A stretch of DNA of 64,000 nucleotides from Prochlorococcus sp. AG-402-P18 (GTDB taxonomy: Bacteria; Cyanobacteriota; Cyanobacteriia; PCC-6307; Cyanobiaceae): contig QCJC01000002.1 of assembly GCA_003216275.1 (NCBI GenBank), positions 62,001 through 126,000 on the forward strand, written 5' to 3'. The notes under the pieces are model-generated. The model made no database searches and was not told the origin of the DNA. It worked only from the letters and a program-made list of their open reading frames with translations. Below, one piece after another: positions 1-12,461 of the stretch (position 1 is its first letter; every line of letters starts with the position of its first letter). The position numbers and the translations under genes are program-made.

Positions 1-118
1 GTGAATCCTCTTTTCCAGGAATTAATTTCACTTGAGCTGGCTTGCTTAGTGGATTTACTTGATTGATTTCCTTGCTCTAAAGACATAATGAAAGAAATTA
101 ACAGCCTAAAAATATTGA

Positions 119-1189
119 TTAGAAAGGAGGGTTGAAATCGTACAGTAAGTCTGATTTTTCTAAAGGCCATCGAGCCGAAACGCCTAATTCCATTGAACTT
201 TGATAATTTTTGGAAGACAATCTCACCAAAGCTGCCGCACCAATCATTGCTGCATTATCAGTGCAAAATTCCATTGGTGCAAGAGCTATGCGGATTGAAT
301 TTTTAGATGCCTTTTCAATCATCATTTTTCTTAATCGCTCATTTGCTGCAACCCCTCCAACCAAGACAATGGAATTCAAGCCTTGATCAAGAGCACAACG
401 AAGGCTCCTTTCAACTAAAACTTCAGCAACTACGTTTTCAAAACTTGCTGCAATATCCTCTGTGGGCAATTTTGTATTTGCTGAATTAAGTTTATCTATC
501 TGACGAAAGACAGCTGTTTTTAAACCACTAAATGAAAAGTCATATGGATAAAAACCACCTTCAGGTTTCGATACCCTCCCTTTTGGAAACAAGAATCTTT
601 TTGGATCTCCACATTTAGCTATTTTCTGTATCGCTGGGCCTCCTGGATAAGAAAGCCCCAATAATCTTGCAACCTTGTCAAAAGCCTCTCCAGCTGCATC
701 ATCATGGCTTCTGCCAAGTCGGTGATATTGATGCTCAATATCTACTTTTATTAATTCGGTATGACCTCCACTTACTAACAAAACCAGAAAAGGTGGTTTG
801 GGATGAGTTTTTGCCAGATAAATTGAGGAAAGATGCCCTTCTAAATGATGAATACCCAAAAATGGGATTTGATGCAAATTAGCAATAGTTCTAGCAGTAA
901 TTGAACCAACAAGAAGAGATCCTGCTAATCCTGGCGTAACTGTGGCAGCGACAGCATCTACATCTTTTATTTGTAATTTTGATTTCAAAAAAGCTTGTTC
1001 AATTAAAAATGGAAGATTCTCCAAATGTCTTCTTGAAGCTATTTCAGGAACAACCCCACCCCATCTAGCATGTTCTTCAATTTGGGAAGCTATTTCATTA
1101 GCTAATAATTCAATTTTTCCATTTTCATTAGAGACCAGAGCCACAGCAGACTCGTCACAACTTGTTTCGAGGGATAAAATTATTGACAT
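119..1189 (-). CDS. tsaD: tRNA N6-adenosine threonylcarbamoyltransferase TsaD (Gcp/Kae1 family)
   Basis: Full-length [20 protein letters not shown]... and HHLEGH motif typical of TsaD. Confidence 0.97.
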   Translation of the reverse strand: MSIILSLETSCDESAVALVSNENGKIELLANEIASQIEEHARWGGVVPEIASRRHLENLPFLIEQAFLKSKLQIKDVDAVAATVTPGLAGSLLVGSITARTIANLHQIPFLGIHHLEGHLSSIYLAKTHPKPPFLVLLVSGGHTELIKVDIEHQYHRLGRSHDDAAGEAFDKVARLLGLSYPGGPAIQKIAKCGDPKRFLFPKGRVSKPEGGFYPYDFSFSGLKTAVFRQIDKLNSANTKLPTEDIAASFENVVAEVLVERSLRCALDQGLNSIVLVGGVAANERLRKMMIEKASKNSIRIALAPMEFCTDNAAMIGAAALVRLSSKNYQSSMELGVSARWPLEKSDLLYDFNPPF

Positions 1190-1262
1190 TAATGACTAGT
1201 TATCTACTAAGTTTAATATTGAAATCCTATTAAAACAGGACAACAGGAAGAAATCAGAACTC

Positions 1263-1820
1263 ATGAGTCGTCTTTTATCAATCCTGCTTTCAGCATTCCT
1301 TTTCTTAGGAATTGCTCCAATAGCAAACGCAAGACCAGGTCCAGCACTAAATGCTGATAGAGCACCTACCGATTTTACAGCTTCTGCTCTAGCCACTTGC
1401 TCTGAGAACGCTCGCTTCCAAGAGAGAGCAAGTTCTGCTTCTACTGATCAAGCTATAAAAAGATTTGAAAGATATGGTAAAGCCTTATGTGGAGATGATG
1501 GACTTCCTCATTTAATTATTGGTCCACCTATCGAGCCCTGGGGTGCATGGTTTAACAGAGGTCATGAAGGAGACTTACTAATTCCTGGAGTAATGTTTAT
1601 ATACATTGCTGGGATTATTGGTTGGTCAGGGAGGGAATATGTAAGAGCTGTTAGAGGCAAAAAGAATGCTGCAGAATATGAAATTATTATTGATACAGAT
1701 TTAGCCTGGCAATGTTTAAAGAGAGGAGCTGCATGGCCTCTACAAGCTAATAGAGAAGGTAAAAATGGTGAGCTAAGAGAGAAAGATAATAATGTTTCTC
1801 TTAATGGTCCAAGAGGCTAA
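1263..1820 (+). CDS. psaF: Photosystem I subunit III (PsaF)
   Basis: Signal peptide then RPGPALNADRAPTDFTASALATCSENARFQERA; PsaF family; followed by psaJ. Confidence 0.95.
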   Translation: MSRLLSILLSAFLFLGIAPIANARPGPALNADRAPTDFTASALATCSENARFQERASSASTDQAIKRFERYGKALCGDDGLPHLIIGPPIEPWGAWFNRGHEGDLLIPGVMFIYIAGIIGWSGREYVRAVRGKKNAAEYEIIIDTDLAWQCLKRGAAWPLQANREGKNGELREKDNNVSLNGPRG

Positions 1821-1865
1821 TAAATTATTTTATAAACTTTAAAACTCACTTAAATTTTCTCAATC

Positions 1866-2003
1866 ATGTTTCAATTATTTCGTACTAAATGGTTTAGATC
1901 AGCTCCTGTAGTAGCTACAATTTGGATCTTTATTACAGCAAGTATTATTGTTGAATTCAATAGATTTGTACCAGACTTACTTTTCCACCCAATGTCTTTT
2001 TAA
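1866..2003 (+). CDS. psaJ: Photosystem I subunit IX (PsaJ), canonical copy
   Basis: Hand-translated 45 aa: [58 protein letters not shown] PsaJ signature; directly downstream of psaF. Confidence 0.95.
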   Translation: MFQLFRTKWFRSAPVVATIWIFITASIIVEFNRFVPDLLFHPMSF

Positions 2004-2012
2004 GAAGAGAAA

Positions 2013-2579
2013 TTATTGATTAGATTTTAATCCCATTAAGGCTTCAATCTCATTTAATGCTTTATCTATATCTTTATTAATAACTACAGCATCAAACTCT
2101 TCTTTAGCAATAATTTCTTCATTGGCTATCGCCAAACGATCTCTAATAGATTCTTCTGATTCGGTTCCTCTTCCTCTAATCCGTTTTTCAAGTTCAATTA
2201 AATCGGGTGGTGCCAGAAATATTTGCAATGCATCTGGAAAAGTCTTTCGAATTTGTCTAGCACCCTGTAATTCAATTTCAAGAAGAACATTAATACCTTT
2301 TTCTATTTTTTCTTTAACTATTTTCTTTGGAGTTCCATAGAAATTATTAGAAAATGAAGCCCATTCAAGGAAGCCTTCTTTATCAATTATTGTTTGAAAA
2401 TCTTTCTTTTCTAAAAACAAATAATGCTCTCCTTCAATTTCTCCAGATCTTGGTTTACGAGTAGTAGCAGAAATAGAAAGCCATACATCACTATGATTAT
2501 GAAGGATTTTCCTAACAATTGTCCCTTTGCCCACTCCGCTAGGACCAGTGATAACAGTAAGATTTCCTAGAGATGACAT
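2013..2579 (-). CDS. gmk: Guanylate kinase
   Basis: GPSGVGKGTIV P-loop, SATTRKPRSGEIEGEHYLFL motif. Confidence 0.96.
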   Translation of the reverse strand: MSSLGNLTVITGPSGVGKGTIVRKILHNHSDVWLSISATTRKPRSGEIEGEHYLFLEKKDFQTIIDKEGFLEWASFSNNFYGTPKKIVKEKIEKGINVLLEIELQGARQIRKTFPDALQIFLAPPDLIELEKRIRGRGTESEESIRDRLAIANEEIIAKEEFDAVVINKDIDKALNEIEALMGLKSNQ

Positions 2580-2647
2580 AACTTAATCCTATTTAATTTA
2601 CCTAACAAAGGTTAATTGCATTATTTATAAAGCTATGAGGATGATAT

Positions 2648-4351
2648 ATGAACAAAGTTCCAATTCAAATAATGGACTTAACAACCCTTAAAGCGGTTGT
2701 ATTTGAACTTAGCCAAGATATAGTTCCAAGTCGATTTGAAAAGGCACAACAAATTGATTCAAATACTATTCAATTAGGTTTTAGAACACTTGAAAATCTT
2801 ATATGGATAGAAATCAGCTGGATGGCTGAGTCTCCCAGAATTGTTCAGATACCTTCTCCAAAAAGATATGGTGAAAAAAGCACCTTAGCAAAACAACTGA
2901 AACATTTGCTTGCTAATTTAGCCTTGGTAGAAATAAAACAAGCAGGGTTCGATCGAGTAATTAGATTTATATTTGCTAAAAGACCTGGGAAAGAAGCTGA
3001 AAAAGAATTAGTAATCGAATTGATGGGTAGACATAGCAATATTTTACTTTTAGACAACACAAGCAAAGTAATTACTCTTGGTAAACAAATAAAAGAAAAT
3101 CAATCAAGATTAAGACCAATAGGGACTGGAGATATCTATACACCTCCTCCACCTCTTAGAGGATTAATACCTAATTCAGCTGAACCCTTCAATTCGTGGA
3201 GAGAAAACATATGCTTAGTTCCATCAACTTTTAAAAACAGTCTTAAGAATACTTATCAAGGAATAAGTCCAACTTTAACATTGCAAATTGCAAGCGAAAA
3301 TTACGATGAAGCAATGAATATAATTAATCAATCGGTTACAAGTATTGAATTAGATACATGGGAAACTATATATAAAAGATGGAAAAATTGGCTATTAGAT
3401 ATTGAGAAAAATAACTATACTATTTCTTTCGAGGGTGCAACAGATTTCATTGTATGGGGAAAAACAAAAACAGAAATTAAAAATAAAAATATAAGCCTTT
3501 GCCTAAGCTCATACTATTCAAATAAAATTTTAGAAAGAAAAATAAACTCTATTTGGGGAAAGTTAAAGAATGATCTCAAAAATTCAAAAAATGATGAGCT
3601 TAGAAAGCTCGAAATTCAAGAATTATTACTAAAAAATATTTCTGAATATCTAACTATGCAAGACAAAGCCAATAGTATTCTGACTTTACCATCTCCAACA
3701 AAGAAACAAATAATTGAGGCTCAAAAACTATTTAAGGAAGCCAAAAGGAAGAAAAGATCTAAGGAATCGATTATAAAAAGAATTGATTTTCATAAAAAAA
3801 GAATATCAGAAATTGAAAATTGTGAGTTGTTTCTTGATTCACTAATATATAAAGATGGTGAGGATAATAATAATAAATTAGATTCAATTAATGAACTTCA
3901 GGAAGAGATAGAACAATATATTTGCATCAAAAAAGTTAATGCTAAATTCAAACTGAATAACAAAAAGGAACAGTCATCAACTATCAAAGAAATCTTAAGT
4001 CCTAATGGTCTAAAGATTCAAATAGGTGGCAATAACAGACAAAACGAATTAATTAGTTTAAAAAAAAGCAAAAAAGGAGATTTTTGGTTTCATGCTCAAG
4101 AAACTCCAGGTAGTCATATTGTACTTAAATCATCCGATGGCCTTGTGGAAGATAAAGATATTCAACTGGCAGCAGATATGGCTTCTTTCTTTAGTCGTGC
4201 TCGAGGCAACAAATTAGTTTCAGTAGTAATGGTTCCCATTGAAAATCTTCAAAGGATATCAGGAGCCTTACCTGGAACTGTTAGGCACAGAGGTGGTAAT
4301 ATCCTTTGGGGCAAAGCTGAGAGAGCTGAGAAATATTTACACCAGAAGTGA
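2648..4351 (+). CDS. NFACT family protein (Rqc2/RqcH/FbpA-like)
   Basis: N-terminal NFACT-N-like region and C-terminal DUF814/NFACT-R: GDFWFHAQETPGSHIVLKSS. Confidence 0.9.
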   Translation: MNKVPIQIMDLTTLKAVVFELSQDIVPSRFEKAQQIDSNTIQLGFRTLENLIWIEISWMAESPRIVQIPSPKRYGEKSTLAKQLKHLLANLALVEIKQAGFDRVIRFIFAKRPGKEAEKELVIELMGRHSNILLLDNTSKVITLGKQIKENQSRLRPIGTGDIYTPPPPLRGLIPNSAEPFNSWRENICLVPSTFKNSLKNTYQGISPTLTLQIASENYDEAMNIINQSVTSIELDTWETIYKRWKNWLLDIEKNNYTISFEGATDFIVWGKTKTEIKNKNISLCLSSYYSNKILERKINSIWGKLKNDLKNSKNDELRKLEIQELLLKNISEYLTMQDKANSILTLPSPTKKQIIEAQKLFKEAKRKKRSKESIIKRIDFHKKRISEIENCELFLDSLIYKDGEDNNNKLDSINELQEEIEQYICIKKVNAKFKLNNKKEQSSTIKEILSPNGLKIQIGGNNRQNELISLKKSKKGDFWFHAQETPGSHIVLKSSDGLVEDKDIQLAADMASFFSRARGNKLVSVVMVPIENLQRISGALPGTVRHRGGNILWGKAERAEKYLHQK

Positions 4352-4644
4352 ACTTCAATGACTTACTATCAACTTCATTAGACCAGTTTAAAATGATTGA
4401 CTTTTTGCTTGGTACTCATGAGTTTCTTGGAAATCACACTTTTCCAGAGTTCTTAATTGGATATTTGTTTGGAGCAGCATTAATCATTGGTGCTCCAACC
4501 GTTTTTCTTTTGTTAGCTTTTACAAGCGCTTTGATGAAAACCAACGGGAAGATGGGCGGTTACAAGGAATATGCTAACTATGGAGAATCTTCACTAAATG
4601 ATTGCCCTCCTTTTATTTTACCTGACCCAACTAAAAATAATTAG
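4348..4644 (+). CDS. Small membrane protein of unknown function
   Basis: GTG start overlaps the stop of the NFACT gene (GTGA); one or two hydrophobic segments FLIGYLFGAALIIGAPTVFLLLAF. Confidence 0.7.
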   Translation: MNFNDLLSTSLDQFKMIDFLLGTHEFLGNHTFPEFLIGYLFGAALIIGAPTVFLLLAFTSALMKTNGKMGGYKEYANYGESSLNDCPPFILPDPTKNN

Positions 4645-4872
4645 AGTTAAGAATCTAATTATCAAAATTCATAACTTAATTTATTTAATTCTTCCTAAAC
4701 CTCTGAAATAAATTAGAAGCATACTTAATAAATTCAATTTCCTACTAAGATAAAAGTATTAGTTTAAATTAAACTGGCTAGCACAAATCAAAAAGAAAAT
4801 ATTTTCAAAGCGCCCCCTCCAATCAAGATAAAGGAGTCAGCTGGCTCATCAGAGGTATCTCAAGAACTTGAG

Positions 4873-5592
4873 ATGCCTCTAGTTGAGCATTTAGAAGAGC
4901 TTCGTCAAAGAGTCCTAAAGAGTCTTGTTGCGATTCTTCTATCATCAGGCTTTTGCCTTTTATTTGTAAGAAAACTTGTACAAGCTTTAGAGATACCAGC
5001 AGGAAAAATACATTTTTTACAAGTGGCTCCAGGTGAATTTTTATTTATTTCAATAAAAGTTGCTGGTTATGGAGGACTAACTATTTCTCTACCTTTCATC
5101 CTTTACCAATTTTTAAAGTTTATCCTTCCTGGTCTAACTAAAAAGGAAAAGCTCTTGATAGCCCCATCAGTTGCGGGCTCAGCAATTTTATTTTTCCTGG
5201 GAATTTTATTTGCTTGGAAAGCTTTAATACCTGCCGCCTTAGGTTTTCTCATAAATTATGGAGCGGATGTAGTTGAGCCACTCTGGTCAATAGAAAAATA
5301 CCTAGATTTTGTACTTCTACTTATGCTTTCAACTGGCTTAGCCTTTCAACTACCAATACTTCAGTTAATTTTGGGGTTTTTTGAATTGATTTCATGGAAA
5401 AAGATGCTATCTGCTTGGAGAATCGTAGTAATAAGCTCTGCGATTGCAGGAGCAATAATAACTCCTTCTACTGATCCCATAACAATGCTTCTTCTATCAA
5501 CATCCATAACTTTTTTATTTTTTGTTGGAGTTGGGTTAGTCGCCTTAACAACAAATCTCAAAGAACAAATTCGTCCATCCTTTGATCCATAG
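4873..5592 (+). CDS. tatC: Sec-independent protein translocase TatC
   Basis: MPLVEHLEELRQRVLKSL TatC N-terminus, multiple TM helices; true start may lie upstream. Confidence 0.95.
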   Translation: MPLVEHLEELRQRVLKSLVAILLSSGFCLLFVRKLVQALEIPAGKIHFLQVAPGEFLFISIKVAGYGGLTISLPFILYQFLKFILPGLTKKEKLLIAPSVAGSAILFFLGILFAWKALIPAALGFLINYGADVVEPLWSIEKYLDFVLLLMLSTGLAFQLPILQLILGFFELISWKKMLSAWRIVVISSAIAGAIITPSTDPITMLLLSTSITFLFFVGVGLVALTTNLKEQIRPSFDP

Positions 5593-5920
5593 GCAAAGGT
5601 AAAGTTATTGCTCTTCCAAGTCTTGGCTTCGCCTGAACATTTTCTAACCAATTTCTTACAAACTCAGATTGGCCACCACGGTTAATAATTTCTAAAGTTC
5701 GATTCAAATTTTCTCTAAATGCCTCCTCATCAAGGGGAAAAGATTGTTGTTCAAGAAATCCCCACATCATTTGTAAATATATTCTGTCTCTTTTAATTAA
5801 CAATCTCAAATCATATGTCACACCCCATCGCCTTCTTAAGCACCCCAATACTTCGTCTACTTCCAGTGGGATTGGAGAAGAGAAGCAACCAGATTTTGAA
5901 TCATTAAATTTAAAACTCAT
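5558..5920 (-). CDS. DUF3067 family protein
   Basis: Cyanobacterial DUF3067-like sequence (LGCLRRRWGVTYDLRLLIKRDRIYLQMMWGFLEQ); 3' overlap with tatC. Confidence 0.8.
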   Translation of the reverse strand: MSFKFNDSKSGCFSSPIPLEVDEVLGCLRRRWGVTYDLRLLIKRDRIYLQMMWGFLEQQSFPLDEEAFRENLNRTLEIINRGGQSEFVRNWLENVQAKPRLGRAITLPLPMDQRMDEFVL

Positions 5921-6003
5921 GTCAAAAGCCAGTCTTGGCAGAGATTAATAACCCTTTTGGTGTCCATTCTGGTCTAATATTATAATTCAGGTGAACATCT
6001 GTA

Positions 6004-6540
6004 ATGACACAAATGACTTCTGCAGATGTGCCCTCAATGGGCAGAAGGCAGTTCATGAACTTGCTTACCTTTGGCACTGTTACTGGAGTTGCTTTAGGTG
6101 CTTTATATCCAGTAGCTCAATACTTCACTCCTTATAGAGCTGGTGGTGGTGGTGGTGGAACAAATGCAAAAGATGAGTTAGGCAATCCAGTAAATGCAAG
6201 CGCATGGCTATCTACTCATCCTGTTGGGGATAGAAGTTTAGTTCAAGGACTTAAAGGAGATCCAACTTATCTGATAGTTGAAGGCGAAGATGCAATTACC
6301 AGTTATGGAATTAACGCGATATGTACTCACCTTGGTTGTGTAGTCCCTTGGAATAGCGGAGCTAATAAGTTCATGTGTCCTTGCCATGGAAGTCAATATG
6401 ACTCAACAGGGAAAGTAGTCAGAGGTCCTGCTCCTTTATCTTTAGCGATAGCACATGTGACAGTGGAAGACGATCAAGTCTTATTGAGTCAGTGGACTGA
6501 GACTGATTTCCGAACAGGTAATGATCCTTGGTGGGGATAA
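6004..6540 (+). CDS. petC: Cytochrome b6f Rieske iron-sulfur protein
   Basis: CTHLGC...CPCHGS Rieske cluster motifs. Confidence 0.98.
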   Translation: MTQMTSADVPSMGRRQFMNLLTFGTVTGVALGALYPVAQYFTPYRAGGGGGGTNAKDELGNPVNASAWLSTHPVGDRSLVQGLKGDPTYLIVEGEDAITSYGINAICTHLGCVVPWNSGANKFMCPCHGSQYDSTGKVVRGPAPLSLAIAHVTVEDDQVLLSQWTETDFRTGNDPWWG

Positions 6541-6547
6541 TAAATAT

Positions 6548-7516
6548 ATGAACAAAAACAACTTCAATACCCCTATAAAAAAAATGAGTCGATTACTAAA
6601 CCTTTTCCTTTGTTCAGTTGTATTAGGATTTTCAATACTTCTATCCCCTCAGCCTAGTTGGGCATACCCATTTTGGGCTCAACAAAAATTCGAAAATCCT
6701 AGAGAGGCAACTGGAAAAATTGTTTGCGCTAACTGCCACATAGCAAGCATGCCCACCAGAGCTGAAGTGCCTCAGTCAGTTGCAGCAAATAGTGTCTTCA
6801 AAACAGTTGTAGAGATCCCCTACAAAAAGGATCTACAGGAAATTGGAGCGGATGGAAGCAAAGTTCCTTTGCAAGTTGGAGCAGTTGTAATGCTTCCTGA
6901 TGGATTCAAGCTTGCTCCTCAAGATAGATGGACTGATGAAATAAAAGAAGAAACTCAAGGTGTTTACTTTACTCAATACAGTGAGGAGCAAGAAAATATT
7001 ATTTTAGTGGGTCCGTTACCGGGAGATCAAAATAGAGAAATTGTCTTCCCAATACTTTCACCAGATCCTACGAAAGACAAAAATATCAACTTTGGGAAAT
7101 ATGCAATTCACGTAGGGGGTAATAGAGGGAGAGGTCAGGTTTATCCTACTGGTGAAAAGAGTAATAACAATTTATTTACATCAACCAATTCAGGAACAAT
7201 AACTTCAATTGAAACCAAAGAGGATGGATCACAAATCATTAATCTAAATAATGAAAAAGGAGAAAATCTCTCTCAGAATATTCCTGCAGGAACATCCTTA
7301 TTAGTAAAAGAAGGTGACACTATTAAGTCAGGCTCAAATCTAACTGAAGACCCAAATGTGGGAGGGTTTGGTCAACTTGATACTGAAATAGTTTTACAAA
7401 GTAAAGCAAGGGTTATTGGACTAATAGTTTTCTTTATCGGAGTTGGTTTATCACAAATAATGCTTGTACTTAAAAAGAAACAAGTAGAAAAAGTTCAAGC
7501 TGCTGAAGGAATATAA
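6548..7516 (+). CDS. petA: Cytochrome f (apocytochrome)
   Basis: [25 protein letters not shown] haem motif; track ORF starts at 6521 but ATG at 6548 (MNKNNF) is more likely. Confidence 0.97.
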   Translation: MNKNNFNTPIKKMSRLLNLFLCSVVLGFSILLSPQPSWAYPFWAQQKFENPREATGKIVCANCHIASMPTRAEVPQSVAANSVFKTVVEIPYKKDLQEIGADGSKVPLQVGAVVMLPDGFKLAPQDRWTDEIKEETQGVYFTQYSEEQENIILVGPLPGDQNREIVFPILSPDPTKDKNINFGKYAIHVGGNRGRGQVYPTGEKSNNNLFTSTNSGTITSIETKEDGSQIINLNNEKGENLSQNIPAGTSLLVKEGDTIKSGSNLTEDPNVGGFGQLDTEIVLQSKARVIGLIVFFIGVGLSQIMLVLKKKQVEKVQAAEGI

Positions 7517-7529
7517 ATACCACTAATTA

Positions 7530-8441
7530 ATGGAAAATATTTTTATATTGCTTAGATCCCCTGGACCTGAGTTGATTCAGCTTGGGCCTTTTTCATTGCG
7601 ATGGTATGGGTTATTAATAGCTGCATCAGTTTTAATAGGGCTTAATTTATCAGGTCAGTTAGCTAGCACAAAAGGCCTAAAAAAAAGTCTAATAAATGAT
7701 TTACTTCCTATTTTAATTCTTGGATCAATAATTGGTGCAAGGATTTATTATGTAGCATTTGAATGGAGAAACTACACTGGTAAGAATTTCTGGAGTTCTA
7801 TTAATTTTTTGAACTTAAATATACCTATTCCTAGCGCAATAGAGATATGGGGAGGAGGAATTGCAATTCATGGTGCTCTAATTATGGGAGCATTATCAGT
7901 AATATTTTTTTGCCGCTGGCGTAAAGAATCTTTTTGGGATGTTATTGACGTTTTAGTCCCCTCGATTGCATTAGGCCAGGCAATAGGCAGATGGGGGAAT
8001 TTTTTTAACAATGAAGCCTTTGGAATTCCTACAAATTTACCTTGGAAATTATATATACCTTATGAATTCAGGCCAGAAATATTCTCCAATCAGGATTATT
8101 TTCATCCTACCTTTCTTTATGAATCAATATGGAACATTTTTGTTTTTGGTATACTTATTTTTCTTTTTAATAAATCAAATAGAAATGAACTTAAACTTCC
8201 ATCAGGTGCTTTAAGTTGCGTTTATATAATCAGCTACAGTTTAGGAAGAGTTTGGATAGAAGCCTTAAGAATAGATCCTCTTTGCTTGGGAGGAATTCCT
8301 CCTTTTTGTGAGGATGGTATTCGAATAGCACAATTAATTAGTTTGTTTTTAATGAGTGCAGGTTTATTGGGAATCTGGAGAGTTTATATTTCTAAAAAAG
8401 GACTTCCCGACCCTTCATTAACCAATTGGAGAAATCAATGA
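7530..8441 (+). CDS. lgt: Prolipoprotein diacylglyceryl transferase
   Basis: RWYGLLIA..., [17 protein letters not shown] Lgt signature. Confidence 0.96.
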   Translation: MENIFILLRSPGPELIQLGPFSLRWYGLLIAASVLIGLNLSGQLASTKGLKKSLINDLLPILILGSIIGARIYYVAFEWRNYTGKNFWSSINFLNLNIPIPSAIEIWGGGIAIHGALIMGALSVIFFCRWRKESFWDVIDVLVPSIALGQAIGRWGNFFNNEAFGIPTNLPWKLYIPYEFRPEIFSNQDYFHPTFLYESIWNIFVFGILIFLFNKSNRNELKLPSGALSCVYIISYSLGRVWIEALRIDPLCLGGIPPFCEDGIRIAQLISLFLMSAGLLGIWRVYISKKGLPDPSLTNWRNQ

Positions 8442-9190
8442 ATCCGATTTCAATTGTCGGAGCAGGACCTGGCGCTTTAGACTTGATGACAATAAGAGCT
8501 CAAAAAAGACTAAAAAGTGCTGATGTTTTAGTTTGGACAGACTCTTTAATTCCCATACAAATAGCAGATATTGTTAAAGATGATTGTGAAAAGATAAAGA
8601 CAAGCTCATTAACACTTGAAGACATACTTTTGATCTTAGTTAAAAAGCATAAGGAAGGTAAAAAGATTGTCCGTCTGCATGATGGTGACCCTTGCCTATA
8701 TGGAGCTATTTCAGAACAAATTTGTAGATTAAATGATGAAGGAATTCAAGTAGAGGTTATCCCTGGGGTAAGTGCCTATCAAGCTACAGCAGCGACTTTA
8801 GGTTTCGAGCTAACAATACCAGATATAACCCAAACAATAATACTCAGCAGAGCAGATGGTAGAACAGGAAAGCCAAAAAAAGAAAATCTTAAAAAACTTG
8901 CAGCTATTCAATCTTCTTTATGTCTTTATTTAAGTGCAAGACATGTAGAAGAAGTTGAATCAATTCTTATGGAATATTATCCTGCAAATACTCCTGTAGC
9001 TATTGCACATAGAGTAACTTGGCCAGATGAGTGGGTAAAAGTTATACCTTTAAGTGAGATGGCAAAAACCTCTAAAGAAAAAAAATTAATCAGAACAACA
9101 TTATATATAATTAGCCCAACATTAAAGATCGAGAAGAATAGATCAAAACTTTATAGTCCAACTCATTCTCATTTATTTAGACCTAATTAA
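8438..9190 (+). CDS. cobM: Precorrin-4 C11-methyltransferase
   Basis: [23 protein letters not shown]...; SAM-dependent tetrapyrrole methyltransferase; ATGA-type overlap with lgt. Confidence 0.93.
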   Translation: MNPISIVGAGPGALDLMTIRAQKRLKSADVLVWTDSLIPIQIADIVKDDCEKIKTSSLTLEDILLILVKKHKEGKKIVRLHDGDPCLYGAISEQICRLNDEGIQVEVIPGVSAYQATAATLGFELTIPDITQTIILSRADGRTGKPKKENLKKLAAIQSSLCLYLSARHVEEVESILMEYYPANTPVAIAHRVTWPDEWVKVIPLSEMAKTSKEKKLIRTTLYIISPTLKIEKNRSKLYSPTHSHLFRPN

Positions 9191-9307
9191 AGTCCAATAA
9201 TTACAAAACATTTTTTAAGTATTCATTAGACCGCTATAAGTCATCTTTTAGAGATAAACGACTTTACAAACCCTTTAGAATAAATTCAATAGTCAAAAGG
9301 TTTTTAA

Positions 9308-9827
<520 letters not shown>

Positions 9828-9856
<29 letters not shown>

Positions 9857-11462
9857 TTTTCTTAACTAGTAAAATAGCTTTATTCAAACTCCATTTCTCA
9901 AGATCTAAATTTTGGCCTAGGTCATTAGGAATCATCTCAATATTAACTTTTTTATTATTAGCTTCAATAACTATTTTTAATATCAAAGGTTCAGGCCTTC
10001 TATCCAAAGCACATGCGAGTCTAAGAAGTAAAGACATATCATTTACTAAACTTCTTTGACTCTCATCAATCAACAACTGCCATGATTCATGTCTCTTCTT
10101 AGGAAAACTTTTCCTGTGATATCTTGCAATAGCAGCAACCATTAAATGCTCAGCTTGAGAGTAGCCAAGGAGCTCACCATGCCGAATTAAATACCATGAA
10201 TGCTTATGGTAAGCACTTACATTAATATGTTTTCCACAAGCATGAAGTTTAGCGGCTGCCCATAAAAGATCTCTACCTTCACCTTTGTCATTATGCAAAA
10301 TCCCTTTAGTCTGATCGTAAAAAGTTAGCGCAAATTCTGATACTCTTTTTGAACGTTTAGAATTAACACCAAATCTTCTCGATTGATGGATAACGGTTCT
10401 TTCTCTTATTGAACCTTGAAAACTTAACTGATCTTTTAAATAATTATTTCGACACATCCAATCAACCACTAAACCTTCGCGAAGAGCTCTTTCACTTAAA
10501 ACAATTTCATTAACCTTAACCATATTCATTATTGTTTGTAAAATCAAAGCTCCTGGAACAATAATCTCAGATCTTCTTTCACTTAATGATGACAATTCAC
10601 ATCTTTCAGAAGGTGTCATTTTTATTAACTGACTAACAATATTTTCTAACTTATTTTTGGTGATTTTATATCCTTGCAATTTTGATTGAATATTATTTTC
10701 TTTGTTAGCGATTAATGTCCCAATAGCCATAGCCGTGCCACTAGTTGCAACTAAAACTGGTTCTTCATCTTCTTCAATCCTCTTAGACACTTTATCAATT
10801 GCAGATTCCATAGAACCTCTGATAAATGATCTTAAAAACAATTCCGTTTGAGAGGATATTGGATCTTTTTTAATAAATTCTCTTTGTAATCTTACTGCTC
10901 CAATCTTTGTACTTGTTAATGCTCTTGCCTCAGAACTATCAGCAAGAATTAATTCTGTCGAACCTCCCCCAATATCTAGAACGAGATGTGGTTTGTTTCC
11001 AAATTGCATTCCTGAAAGTACACCCAGATAAATTAATCTGGCTTCTTCTGCTCCACTTATCAATTCAACATCTAAACCTATTTTCTTTTTTATTTCAGAT
11101 ATAAAGGTTTTTCCATTTGGTGCTTCTCTAACGGCACTTGTAGCAGCAATAATAAGACTGTGAACTTTATAGCTTTCAGATAAATCCTTAAATCTATTTA
11201 GTGTTGAAAAGGCTCTATTCATTGCAAGGGATGTAAGTTCTCCTGTATTAGGATCTCTCTCTCCAAGTCTTGTCGTTGATTTCTCTGCGAGTTCAATACT
11301 AAAAGTATTTAGTTTTGGCTCAACTTTTGCAATCAGCAAATGAGTTGAGTTGGTGCCAATATCTATTGTTGCTACACGACAAAAGTCACTATCTTGATTT
11401 TCTACAAGATCCAATTCAATAGACTTCCGTTGAAAGGAATTTTTTATTGAGTCACCTAACAT
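9828..11462 (-). CDS. ppx: Exopolyphosphatase / guanosine pentaphosphatase (Ppx/GppA)
   Basis: RVATIDIGTNSTHLLIA, LVLDIGGGSTELIL motifs; C-terminal HD-like domain. Confidence 0.94.
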
Positions 11463-11546
11463 ACATGCGTAGGTTTAGCCTCAATACTCTGACACCTTCA
11501 GCCCCCATTGAGAAGGCCTTATAAATGATTATCAACTTCAATTTCC

Positions 11547-12437
11547 GTGAATAATCTTCTTTCCCAAAAAACAAGATATTATTTTCAACTTCTTAGATGG
11601 AATAAACCTAGCGGAAGGCTGATACTTCTCATTCCTGCTGGATGGTCTCTTTGGTTAACCCCTTCAGCTCCACCCTCTCTCTTCATTTTAGGATTGATAA
11701 TCTTAGGTGGGTTATTTGTAAGCGGTGCAGGGTGTATTGCAAATGATATTTGGGACAGACAATTTGATAAGAAAGTGACAAGGACAAAAGAAAGGCCTTT
11801 AGCAAATGACAAAATATCTCTTCATAATGCATTGATACTTCTCATTTTGTTATTACTTTTAAGTTTTCTTATAGTTATTTCAATCCCTACAGATAGTAGA
11901 AATTTATGCCTTCAACTAGCATCACTATCACTACCTTTTATTCTTTTTTATCCATCAGCAAAAAGATGGTTTAAATATCCTCAACTTATTCTTTCTATTT
12001 GCTGGGGTTTTTCAGTTCTAATTCCCTGGGCCGCCAGTGAATCTTCTTTAGCAGGTGGAGTAAAATTGCTTTTCTGCTGGCTTGCAACAATATTTTGGAC
12101 TTTCGGCTTTGACACAGTTTATGCCATGGCAGACGAAATTGATGACAGAGAAATTGGTCTTAATAGTAGTGCAATCAGTCTAGGGAACAAGTCAATAAAA
12201 ACCGTTTCTGTTTGCTACTTTATTTGTAGTTTTTTATTAGCTATTGCTGCTATAAAAGCTAATTTAGGATTAATATTTTGGCCTTTTTGGTTGATATCGA
12301 CTTTTGGAATGCAAAGAGAGGTTTTATTATTAAATACAAGATCAAAAGGTATAAAGACTTCAGGTTTGCATTTCAGCAATCAAGTACGACTTGGCAGTTT
12401 GTTACTTCTTGGCATGATATTAAGCAGGATCATTTAA
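11547..12437 (+). CDS. ubiA: 4-hydroxybenzoate polyprenyltransferase (UbiA family, plastoquinone pathway)
   Basis: GAGCIANDIWDRQFDKKVTRTKERPLA motif. Confidence 0.93.
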   Translation: MNNLLSQKTRYYFQLLRWNKPSGRLILLIPAGWSLWLTPSAPPSLFILGLIILGGLFVSGAGCIANDIWDRQFDKKVTRTKERPLANDKISLHNALILLILLLLLSFLIVISIPTDSRNLCLQLASLSLPFILFYPSAKRWFKYPQLILSICWGFSVLIPWAASESSLAGGVKLLFCWLATIFWTFGFDTVYAMADEIDDREIGLNSSAISLGNKSIKTVSVCYFICSFLLAIAAIKANLGLIFWPFWLISTFGMQREVLLLNTRSKGIKTSGLHFSNQVRLGSLLLLGMILSRII

Positions 12438-12461
12438 ATCACTGACTTAAAAAATTATTAA

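Noticed and set aside
307-1396. Track ORFs 307-489, 667-882, 942-1199 (+) and 1196-1396 (-)
   Set aside because: Antisense to tsaD or psaF, no family resemblance
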